Source: Chionoecetes opilio
Taxonomy: Eukaryota > Arthropoda > Malacostraca > Decapoda > Majidae
NCBI GenBank assembly: GCA_016584305.1
Contig: JACEEZ010020246.1
Span: 36,001 to 100,000, forward strand
Length of the DNA stretch: 64,000 bases
Direction of reading: 5' to 3'
Below, piece by piece: positions 21,961 to 30,857 of this stretch. Below the pieces are notes generated by a model that worked only from the letters and a program-made list of their open reading frames with translations, had not been told where the DNA came from and did not search any database. How positions within the stretch are numbered: the stretch's first letter is position 1; every line of letters begins with the position of its first letter. A program made the translations under genes and the position numbers.

Positions 21961-22420
21961 CGACGAAACAATTTTTTTTGGGTGCGTTTTCATGTTTTTT
22001 TTATTAATCTGCTAACCGTTTCTGTCGCAAATAACTATTTAAAAAAAATGTTTACATGTTTTTAGTTAGATAAAGGTTAAGTTAGGTAAAGGTTAGGTTA
22101 GGTATAGGTTCGGTTTGGTTCAATTTGTTTTTTAATTGCTTGTTGTTGCAAATCATTGAACAAAAAATTGTGATTTGCGACAGAAATGGTTAGCAGATTA
22201 AATCTAGGAAAAAAATGTTTCATCCACCAAAGTGAATTCGGTGTCAAACTGGAAATTTACTAACTTTGGTTAGGTAACCAATGTCCAGGTTAGGTTAGTG
22301 AACTAGTGGGGGGGGGGGGGGCTTTGAGGCACAGCCCCTCAGTTATGTTAGGCTACATTACCAATTTCTATGTATTGTAATACACTGTAGTTTTACAGAG
22401 TTTGGGGACAAGGAAAAAAT

Positions 22421-22732
22421 GTGGTGTCCAATAATGATAATCACTTTATTCTTCCGTCTCATCTATTACAAGTGGAAGTGTCGACGAAAATCTCCACGTC
22501 GGCTAGTGTTCCACTTTCAACGATCGACGGCAGTTTTAGAACTAGAATTTTAGTAGAATTCTACCGTTTAGCTACCTGGTAGCTACTCTTGTTTACCCAA
22601 ATTATTTTCGAGACACCAACCGAGAACTTTTGTCTACGGTGGAACACTTGCCGACGTGGATATTTTCAGCTATAGTTCCACTTGTAATATATGAAAAGGA
22701 AGAATAAATGGTATTTCTTTATTCGACACCAC
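22421..22732. mobile_element. MITE, about 312 bp, with long imperfect TIRs
   Basis: Arm 22421-22515 (GTGGTGTCCAATAATGATAA through ATTACAAGTGGAAGTG and CTCCACGTCGGC) is mirrored at about 22640-22732 (GCCGACGTGGATATT, AGTTCCACTTGTAATAT, CGACACCACC). It shares CGCCGACGTGGA-type motifs with the 8910 element. Non-coding. Confidence 0.7.
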
Positions 22733-23542
22733 CTTTTTTTAAGTAACACTTTATTATTTTATATATTTTTGTTGTATTTTAAAGTAAATTAGGTTTTGGT
22801 TTTGACGGAAAGGAATACATTGTCTTTTATCACCCCATCCTCCCCCCAAGTTTATAAAATAAACAATGTCTGCAAGTAACGGTTAGGTTAGGTTACCGTA
22901 AGGTTAGGTTATGTATGCATAAACACACGTAAAAGCTGATTTCACATCTATATAGGGGTATGTAATATCAAGAACTGGAACTGTCGTATAATATAGGAAC
23001 ACGCTATGACGTAAAAATTGCAACACTCGTTGACAGCAACGAGAAATCCGGTAGACGAGAGTACCATAAACCGCCATTCATAGTATTCAACTTTGAACTT
23101 ACATTGAATATTTTTACAAAACACTAGAAAATACAATCTTCTGAAATATAATGTTACTTCATCATTATTTCTCAACTTATACACACTAGATGCATCATCA
23201 TACACGTTAAATTGTTGGAAAAAGCTTTAATAAAAAACCCTTGTTCCCCACCTCAAAGATATACTAAGCAATTCCAGGAATTGTCTCTTCAATCCCCCAG
23301 GTTCTAGTTACTTCTATCGTCACTAATATAAATACTCTTACCTCTGAAAAAAATTAATAATGAAAATTATATAAAAATAAACAACAATTATTCCATAAAT
23401 AATTATCATTTGTTTAAGATTTCAGTTTCAATCATTACTCATAATCTACTTTTTCTCTGTACCTATGAGTATTTTTGTACACCAGCCTTTGTATATATAT
23501 TTTTATATATTTGTGTTCTTATCAAATTTCTTTTATTTACAG
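22733..23542. other. End of the MADF intron, AT-rich
   Basis: No gene seen. Contains TTAGGTTAGG tracts at 22880-22910, a degraded MITE half (22976-23070) and a pyrimidine-rich run ending TTTATTTACAG at 23542. Confidence 0.5.
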
Positions 23543-23685
23543 CAGACGTTCGAAAAAAATTCAAGAACCTGCGGACATACTTCCTAGCTTGCCACAACAA
23601 ACTTAAAAAGGCTCCCAGTGGTTCCGAGGGATGTCCCGTGAAAAAGTGGCCTCTGTTCGACAGTGCCACATTCCTGATTGATTAA
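23543..23685 (+). CDS. MADF-domain protein, exon 2
   Basis: After the acceptor TTTATTTACAG (23541-23542 is AG) the frame reads ADVRKKFKNLRTYFLACHNK, a Ser/Gly/Lys-rich turn, KKWPLFDSATFLID and a TAA stop (23683-23685). This is the second half of a MADF domain (xVKKKWKNLRDxY ... KWxxFxxMxFL). Its phase fits exon 1 at 16685-16871. A donor before the stop is not apparent. Either the protein ends here at about 110 residues, or the donor has decayed and the 24164 exon once followed. Confidence 0.7.
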
Positions 23686-24163
23686 TTGGTTGAGCAAATA
23701 CCAACACAACCCAGCTTTTACTTGCCTACTTCACTGACGGTCAGTTTTCAACTTTTTTTATGTAGGATAAATTGAATGTTGTGTTATTTTTTTTATGATG
23801 CATTACATCCAACTGAGTCACTACAAGTATAGTTTTGATTGGACTAGATTAAGATAGATAATGGTACCCTAAAATTTTAAAGGGGTTGCCGTAATAGATC
23901 TGCCCAACGAGCCCAACTAGTTAGGCATCCTCACTTCTGAGTTGATTGATAATTATCAATCAACTCAGAAGTAAGTATCTATTATAATAGATACTTATTA
24001 GGGAAACCTGGGAAAGATAACATATATTAACCTAGATGATGCAGGCAGTCAAAAGCTCAAAAACCAAAGTGATGCAGATGAGCACAGCAGTCAAGCACAT
24101 CCTATTTTTTGTGTGCCTCCAACTTTACTGTTTCTTGTTAACTTTTGTGTTTTTCTTTCACAG

Positions 24164-24684
24164 AATGCGGTAATGTCTTTTGGAGAAGACGGCTGTATCA
24201 TACAACATGCAAGGGATGCTGAAATGATCAGTTCTGAAGAAACTGTTGTGCCTGTCCGTCTTCCAATGTCAATGCCCAGCAGTCAATCATCTTCTGGACT
24301 TTGCAGCCAACAGTCTTCTGGGCCTAGCAGTCTCCCATCCCCTAGTGCCTCCAGTCTTTCATCTCCTAGTCCCTGCATTCTTTCTTTGAACAAACCGCCC
24401 AGACAAGTAATACAACCCCAAAAGTCAAGCGTAAGGTAAAAACAAACACACAGAAAGACGATAGCCCTGTTCATAATGTTTTGCAGAGCATTGACAGTTA
24501 TTTAAATGCAAAAACAACGACAGGGGAGATTGGTATGTTTGCTACTCATATGGGGCAGATGACAGCATATGCAGCTGAAATGATGCCATACAATGCCCAA
24601 CTTAAGTTAATGAGTATAATTTTAGAAAATATTAGAATCATAAATGGTGAAATTGCTGATGGGAAGTTTAAAACTCAGGAGTAA
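24164..24684 (+). pseudogene. Probable 3' exon of the MADF protein (Ser-rich linker and BESS-like tail)
   Basis: A good acceptor (TTTTCTTTCACAG) at 24151-24163 precedes an open frame with a Ser/Pro-rich stretch (SSQSSSGLCSQQSSGPSSLP). That frame stops at about 24438. The next frame continues without a gap as VKTNTQKDDSPVHNVLQSID and then an amphipathic helical segment, YNAQLKLMSIILENIRIING, to a TAA at 24682. MADF proteins usually carry such a disordered linker and a C-terminal BESS or similar interaction helix. One frameshift near 24437 breaks it. Assignment to the MADF gene rests on order, strand and architecture. Confidence 0.5.
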
Positions 24685-25118
24685 TATGATAGTTTGTATC
24701 TTTTATCTTTGTCCTTAATCTATTTTCAAGTAAACATCAACCTAATTCACTTTATACAGGATGCATTTAGTAGGAGATTAATTAAGCTAGTGAAAGTTAT
24801 TTAGGCCCGTATCGAATCCCGAGTCATGATGAAGTAGTACAGGAGCATTAGTAAAAATTTAACGAAAACCTAGAAAAAAATAGTAGAAAGCTGATTTTTT
24901 CAGGGGAGCTCCAGAAAACCATAAGCATGTCCACTGTGCAAAGTTCTGCAAATTCAACCTGGTGGCATTTTCAGAATTGAAGATGGCCGCTATAACAATT
25001 TGCGATAAATGGTTAAATTACCAAAATCGGCATAACTGGCAACTTATTACAGTGGACCCATGCCATGTTCATTTTGAGTTAAAATAATTAGCATAAAGTG
25101 TAATTACTAAGTGATATC

Positions 25119-27072
25119 ATGTCTCCAGACCAGTACTGCGACTTCACCGAGCATGGGTATTTCACCATCCGAAGAACAGACAAATTCTGGAGTGGAAACT
25201 TCAGCGACCAGACTATTGAACTAGAATTGATGCGGTTGCTGAAGACTTCCGGAGGTATTGCTCGTGGTCGAGGAATTACAGACAGCACACTCAATAAATG
25301 GGTGCATGCTATGCCCAGATGCATCCCAATATGCGATGCCCTGGAATGTTTCACTGCAGTCCACAGTCACACATCTGACCAGCACGTAGATCTGCGTGCT
25401 AGCAGTACAGCCAGAGATGCTAAAGATTATGAGACCTTCCTCAACTGGCTCAAAGTACACTCCATTTTCATATGGAGACCATGATGCTCTGGTCTCTGTA
25501 GCAAGCGGTGTTGTTGCTGGCAAGTGTGTAAATGCAGATCAAGCATTTGATATTGGTGTCAAGGCTGCTTCTGTAATGACTGGCGAAACCTATGCTGACG
25601 TAAAATTAAAACGAAAAGACCGTGTGACCAGCATCAGTGGTGACAAAAATCAGGTCACTGTGCGAGGTGTTGAGGTGGAGGTGTATAGAACAGTATTGTT
25701 CATGAGGGTCACATGTGTGATCCGGGAGAGTTCTGAGATGGAGGAATATCTGCTTCACGAGTTTGCCAAACAGCCACCCTCCCTATTCGATAAAGGTATG
25801 ATGAGGAAGAACACTAAGAGTGTCCTTGCTAGTGTTCTCAAGTCGAAAGTGAATGTCCATCTAGAACTTCCAGATAATGCACGTTTCGTCCTTGATGGAG
25901 GACATCTTCTTCAAAGCTTGCCATGGCCTGCTGATCCCACATACAACCAGGTGTGTGACCAGTATGTATCCCATGTTCTTGTTCACTATGGGCCAGGTAG
26001 TATAGTAATGTTTGACGGATATAGCAGTGCTTCCTCAACTAAAACGGCGGAACAGCAGCGAAGAGCCAAACAGAACACTTCTCCTGACATTGTCTTTGAG
26101 TTGGAAATGAAAACCACAACATCAAAAAAGGCATTCTTGGGTAATGGCAGGAATAAGGACCGATTAATCCAAAAATTAAAGGAGAAATATGAGGCTGTGG
26201 GTATAATTGTCAAACAGAGTGTTGCAGATGCTGACTGGCTGATTGCATCAAGTGCCATGATTACATCAACTGCCATAGATGGTGCCCCAACTCAAAATTC
26301 GCCTGTCGTTGTCGTGGGAACTGATACTGACTTACTGGTGATGATGGTCGCACAAGGCACCCCAAACATGAATCTTCATATGCTCTGTGGACGGAACCCT
26401 TTGCATGTGTACTGTATACGTGAAATCCAGGAAGCTTGTTCTAGCATCAAACAACACCTGATGTTTGTACATGCAATCACTGGATGTGATACTGAGTCTT
26501 CCATATACAATCAAGGGAAAAAAAAGGCCCTTCAGCTGTTCGATAGTGATGACAATTGGGACTGCTTGAGTGTTTTCTCTCAGTCTGACAGCAGTCAGGA
26601 TGAGATAGCACGCATAGGAGAGTTGTTTCTACTAAAGCTGTATGGAGCTGTCCGGTCAAATTCACTGGACAAGCATCGCTATGTTATGTACTTCCGATCT
26701 ATACGTAGAGCGTCCTTATCCTCATCTGGTTTCAAGTTGGAAGCAATCCATCCAACTTCAGCAGCTGCCAAGTTCCATAGCTATAGAACATACCATGCTG
26801 TACAGCAATGGCAGGGAAATGAGCTACCACCAAATGAGTGGGGGTGGGAGTACAGAGAGGGGATACTTGTTCCAATCTATACCGATAGGCCTGTTGCTCC
26901 CGAGAAGGTACTGAAAATGGTATCTTGCGGCTGCAAGGTAGGGTGTGGAAAGTCATGTCGTTGTTACAAGGCACGGATGGAGTGTACCATAATGTGCACT
27001 GGTTGCAGTGGGTACAATTGTAAAAATTCGCATGTTCTTGATATGCAAGGCGAAGGGGATACCACTGATTAG
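25119..27072 (+). pseudogene. Academ-like transposase with XPG/FEN1-type nuclease and CXC domain
   Basis: A first stretch (25119-about 25470) reads GYFTIRRTDKFWSGNFSDQT and GIARGRGITDSTLNKW. A frameshift follows, then a long open frame to a TAG at 27070. Counting residues from 25396, the nuclease core resembles XPG/FEN1. It has Asp167 in FVLDGGHLLQ, Asp207 in VMFDGYSS with downstream QQRRAKQ (the XPG-N VFDG...RR pattern), Asp278/280 in VADADWL, Asp310/312 in GTDTDLLVM, and Asp365 in ITGCDTESSIYNQGKKKA (like the GCDY...G.G...A loop). The C-terminus is a CXC/TSO1-like cysteine cluster (SCGCKVGCGKSCRCYKARM, then seven more residues and further Cys). The usual N-terminal part, with motifs VTFDQPL and VIVRLGGFHLLMS, is missing here. 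It is present in the fragment at 46584-46892. This is a widespread repetitive family in arthropods and cnidarians. Confidence 0.75.
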
Positions 27073-27523
27073 ACATTCCTTCAACATATGGTTGGGTTAT
27101 TTGTGGTTTCTAATTGGTGTTTTGTACAATATAACATAGTTTGGCTATTATAAATGTAACGTACATAACATAGTTGTGGTATTATTAAAATAGAAAAAAA
27201 TTTCTTTTTCTTTTTCTTCACCTTATTGAATTTATGCCAATTATATCAACTCAAAATATTTTTTATGGCTCCATTGTATTCAGCACACTCTAAAACATAG
27301 ATGTACACACAAAAATCTTATTACTACGAACTCGGATGGATGATCATAGTACTTTTCATTTTATCGTTAATTGTGATGGCGGCCATTTTGAATTATGAAA
27401 ATGCCACGAGGTTGAATTTGCAGAACTTTGCATAAGGGCGATATATACAATATTTTGGAGGTCTCCTGAAAAAATCAGCTTTCTACTATTTATTTCCACC
27501 TTTTAGCTAATGCTCCTGTACTA

Positions 27524-27725
27524 AAGGGCGAGCGACAACCTTCGTCGACTGAGGAAGGGTACCATAAAAGGGATATTATTCGGAACGAAGAGCAGCGGCG
27601 AAGATCGGCACGAAGACACGGGGGTACCTATGTCTTCGTGCAGATATTCATCGGTGCTCTTCGTTCCGAAAAATATCCCTTTTATGGTATCCTTCCTGAG
27701 TCGACGAAGGTTGTCGCTCGCCCTT
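27524..27725. repeat. 202-bp near-perfect hairpin inserted in Academ TIR
   Basis: AAGGGCGAGCGACAACCTTC at 27524 is mirrored by GAAGGTTGTCGCTCGCCCTT ending at 27725. The arms are about 80-85 bp (including ACCATAAAAGGGATAT) with a short centre near 27610-27640. The intact left TIR (GATGAAGTAGTACAGG) shows the interrupted site: GTACTA is followed here by the hairpin and then CATCATG. Confidence 0.85.
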
Positions 27726-27749
27726 CATCATGACTCAGTACGGGCATTA

Positions 27750-28160
27750 GTGTTCTGTTTAGTTCTATTCTATTCTATATTATTCTAATAATATTATTTT
27801 ATGTTCTATTCTATTCTTTTTGTTCATTCTATGTACGTACAACAAAGAAATAGTGAGCAAAAATGTGTTTTTTTCTGGGAGAGGGGGATTATAAATTTAG
27901 CCAAAATTTCAGTATAAATATGTTTCTTTCCAACTCAGTAATATTGCTTCTTATTATTAGTCTAATCATTATTATCTAAATTATTTTAAGAGAGCGTGCA
28001 AAAACTCTGGTTTCTGTGGCATCTGCTAATGAACACTGTTATGCACATCTGCTATGGACACACATCTATTGCACATCTGCTATAGACACTGCAGCATCTG
28101 CTAATGAACACTGCTATGGACACACATCTAATGCACATCTGCTATAGACAATGGCATCTA
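27750..28160. other. Spacer downstream of transposase, with short local repeats
   Basis: No gene seen. CACATCTGCTATGGACA-type units repeat irregularly between 28020 and 28150. The start is TATTCTA-rich. Confidence 0.5.
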
Positions 28161-29095
28161 CTAATGCATGGTTGCCATATGAGCCTGCCAGTGCACTTGT
28201 CCTTCATTGTTAAAATAATCTTTGAATTTTTCCCTGACAGTCTTTGCATTGTTCGTATGGCCCATAGCAACAGCCTGAAGCATTTCTACAGCACCATGTT
28301 GATATTGGTGCATTTGACCTGTCTGCAGCTTGCCATTATCGATGTCCTCTATGTCCAAAAAACCAGGTGGTGTGTATGTATGCCTCGAAGTTTCTCGCAA
28401 CATGTTATGTAAAGACACAGCAGCCAGTGTAATATCTCTTACATTTTCAGGTGATGTTTTTATGGGCTGCTTGAAAATCTGAAACCTGACAGCTAGAATA
28501 CCGAAAGCATTTTCACTTGTTCTTCGAGCACGGGAGAGACGATAGTTAAAGATGCGTCTCTCAGCTGTTTGGCCTCCTCCTGGATATGGCTTTATTAGAT
28601 ACTCTTTTAGAGGGAAAGCATCATCCCCAACAAACACATATGGACACTGTTTTTCTGAAAAAGGTAGTTTTTCTGGCTGGGAAATATTTAGCATACCACC
28701 TTCCACTGCCTGCTTTAGGGTACACCTATCCCAAACTCCACCATCACTGGCTCTTCCACATGCACCAACATTAACATATATAAACTTACAATCAGCATCT
28801 ACTAGTGCCATCAAGATCATGCTAAAGTGACCCTTGTAGTCATAGTAATTTGACTCTGAGTTTGGTGGCTTGCTGATTGAAATCCTTTTCCCATCAAGTG
28901 CTCCTATACACATTGGAAAGTTCCACTGAGAAAATAATGCACTCGCTATGGCACACCACTCTTCTGTAGTTTCTGGTAGCTTTAAATGTTTTTCATGCAA
29001 GACTGTATATATTGCCCTGCAGACTGTGGGGATGATGTTTGACATCAGGTTGTGGCTGATGTGGAACTGGCAGGACAGCGACCTGTATGACTCTC
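28161..29095 (-). CDS. PIF/Harbinger transposase (HARBI1-like nuclease), last exon
   Basis: The minus-strand open frame carries the Harbinger DDE: Asp in CIGALDGKRISI, Asp in YVFVGDDAFPLKEYLIKPYP, and Glu in RRTSENAFGILAVRFQIF. Other family hallmarks are SNYYDYKGHFSMILMALVDA and GRASDGGVWDRC. The exon begins after an acceptor read on the minus strand as TTTCTTTCAG (29096-29105), in phase 1, with GESYRSLSCQFHISHN as the first residues. That is the usual exon junction in HARBI1-like genes. The preceding exon (normally ending in LRFLATG) was not found. This exon itself has no internal stop and all three catalytic residues, so it is young or conserved. Together with the convergent MADF gene it fits an autonomous Harbinger. 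Confidence 0.92.
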
Positions 29096-29501
29096 CTGAA
29101 AGAAAAAGAAAGATCATTTAATGGTATAATTTCTTTGTTTGGCACTAAACAACTAACAATTTAACATACACTATCGGCTAGATCTTGTCATTCTGCGTAC
29201 TTTTAATCCTAATTACACAATTGAATAATATCTGTGATATACATAATACCAAAAAAGAACCTTTATTTCAGCCAGATACGTTTTTTTTTATTTATCTACA
29301 CAACAATTCCACAATGCATAATAAACGCTCTTATCTATCACTACCTTACCCAAAATAGTTCTTCGATGTTTACCTCTCCATAAAACGACCGTAACTAATA
29401 CACTTCAAAGCTCCAGTTATTTCATACAAATATCAGTTACATACATTCACAATATTCCAGTCATCCCCAACACAGTTACACAAAAACTTCATCTGTACTC
29501 A
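29096..29501. other. AT-rich spacer upstream of the Harbinger exon
   Basis: Contains the acceptor region of the transposase intron. No further exon recognised. Confidence 0.5.
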
Positions 29502-29504
29502 TAA

Positions 29505-30854
29505 CACTGGGGAACAAATTTTTGTTGAGTTAGGTCTGACACTTGTTATTAAGTAATTTTTGGGTGCTGAATCCAAAACTGATCTCAGTTTTTCTCTATC
29601 ACGTCAAGTTTTTGAACTGTAGGATTTTCGTTTACTTAAAAAATATGAAAAATACTGTACATAACAGTAACAATGCTTATTTTATAAAAAGTTGCAAATG
29701 TTAACATACAATGAAAAATTAAAGAAATAGGCATGAATAGAATGTTTATTTAACATTATCATGTTTTTAGAAAGGATAAGGCTATAATTGTGTGCAGGTT
29801 AAGGTAAAAATTTACGTTTGTAGCTTTGTCTGGAGTGTTCAACTTGAGGACTATCGCGTTTGATGCTCCAACAATAGTCAGCCATCATATGCACATCCCA
29901 TCTACCCTGGTAACGTTCTTCCATAACCTTCAAATCTTGGTGAAATCGTTCACCTTGCTCGTCGCTAGCAGCACCAAGATTTTCCGGAAAGTTGGCAAGA
30001 TGGCTATGCAAAAAATGTACTTTAATACTCATGTTGCAACCAAGCGCTTTGTAGCTCTCCAATAGTTTCTGAACAATTTCTGTGTAATTACTTGCACGTG
30101 TATTTCCAAGAAAGTTCTTGACGACGTCTTTGAATGATAGCCAAGCATTCTTTTCAAGGTCTGACATAGTACCGTTGAAATGTTCATCTTTGATGAGCTG
30201 TCGAATTTGTGGACCATCAAACACACCGGCCTTGATTTTTTCAATTGACAGTCCAGGAAATGCCAAGATGATGTACTTCAAACAGTCGCCATCAGTTGAC
30301 AATGCTTTTACAAATTGTTTCATGAGACCTAGTTTTATGTGCAGAGGTGGGAATATTATTTTCTTCCTGTCAACAAGTGGCTCATGTACAATGTTAGGAT
30401 CTCCAGGTTTAAGATCAGATCTCGGAGGCCAATTCGTCTGAACCCAATGCTTCTCTCGAGCTCTGCTATCCCACATACAGAGAAAGCAGGGATACTTTGT
30501 GTATCCACGTTGTTGACCAAGAAGGAAGGACACCATTTTAAAGTCAACACAGATGATCCAATTGTGTTTGTCATATTGCAATAACTCAATGACTCTCTTT
30601 ACATCTCCATATTCTTCACGAAGACAGACCGAATGCCCAATAGGGACTGCGCCAAACAAATTGCCAAAACAAAAAAAGTTTTACTACAGCTCACAAGTGG
30701 AATTTTGCTTATCTGGAGGGTAAGCTGTGGAGAAAAAACTTGACGTGCTAGAAAAAAACTGACTACAGATTTGGAATCAGCATGCCAATTTTAGTCTAAA
30801 TAAGCTCAAAAATCTAACTCAACAATTTTTTTTTCTTCAAATTGTTCCCCAGTG
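29505..30854 (-). mobile_element. CACTG-ended element, 1350 bp, TAA TSD (CACTA/EnSpm-like)
   Basis: CACTGGGGAACAAATTTTTG at 29505 is mirrored by CAATTTG..TTGTTCCCCAGTG-type sequence ending at 30854. The TIRs extend about 110-130 bp (including AAAACTTGACGTG and its complement). TAA flanks both ends (29502-29504 and 30855-30857). CACT(A/G) termini with a 3-bp TSD are the hallmark of CACTA/EnSpm (CMC) elements. The single gene covers only the second half of the usual protein, so this is probably a deletion derivative. Confidence 0.75.
29799..30659 (-). CDS. TNP2-like protein of the CACTG-ended element, N-terminally truncated
   Basis: A 286-residue open frame starting near MFGAVPIGHSVCLREEYGDV. 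It holds ICVDFKMVSFLLG followed by YTKYPCFLCMWDSRAREKHW, then PPLHIKLGLMKQFVKAL and SDEQGERFHQDLKVMEERY. I recognise this as a very common repetitive arthropod protein. The D...G...CFLC pattern recalls the GxLACPxC region of CACTA TNP2 transposases. With CACTG TIRs and a 3-bp TSD, a CACTA-related origin is likely but inferred. Family members are usually longer at the N-terminus. Here the frame begins close to the right TIR, with no stop inside the remaining part. Confidence 0.65.
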   Translation of the reverse strand: MFGAVPIGHSVCLREEYGDVKRVIELLQYDKHNWIICVDFKMVSFLLGQQRGYTKYPCFLCMWDSRAREKHWVQTNWPPRSDLKPGDPNIVHEPLVDRKKIIFPPLHIKLGLMKQFVKALSTDGDCLKYIILAFPGLSIEKIKAGVFDGPQIRQLIKDEHFNGTMSDLEKNAWLSFKDVVKNFLGNTRASNYTEIVQKLLESYKALGCNMSIKVHFLHSHLANFPENLGAASDEQGERFHQDLKVMEERYQGRWDVHMMADYCWSIKRDSPQVEHSRQSYKRKFLP

Positions 30855-30857
30855 TAA

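Larger units (their letters stand above)
24804..27746 (+). mobile_element. Academ-like DNA transposon with about 240-bp TIRs and TTA TSD
   Basis: Left TIR 24804-25045 starts GGCCCGTATCGAATCCCGAG. The right TIR (27361-27746, reverse complement TGCCCGTACTGAGTCATGAT) mirrors it through AGTACAGGAGCATTAG, TAGTAGAAAGCTGATTTTTT and GCAAAGTTCTGCAAATTCAA. TTA flanks both sides (24801-24803 and 27747-27749). A 202-bp hairpin (27524-27725) has inserted into the right TIR, and the right end also lacks 11 bp present on the left. The coding content (XPG-like nuclease plus Cys-rich domain) and 3-bp TSD fit the Academ superfamily. Confidence 0.75.
16192..29095. mobile_element. Composite Harbinger-like element (left end, MADF gene, transposase) with nested insertions
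   Basis: The left TIR AGCCGCGGTCACACGAGCAA follows TAA (16189-16191). Downstream come MADF exon 1 (16685-16871), later MADF exons (23543-23685 and 24164-24684, plus strand) and a PIF/Harbinger transposase on the minus strand (28161-29095). Two convergent genes, a MADF/Myb-like protein and a DDE nuclease, are the standard coding set of animal Harbinger elements. A complete MULE (17280-21452) and an Academ-like element (24804-27746) are inserted within. The right TIR was not found, so the right limit given is only the end of the transposase coding exon. Confidence 0.5.

Noticed and set aside
28552..28830. Plus-strand open frames over 28.5-28.8 kb
   Set aside because: They are antisense to the well-supported Harbinger transposase exon.
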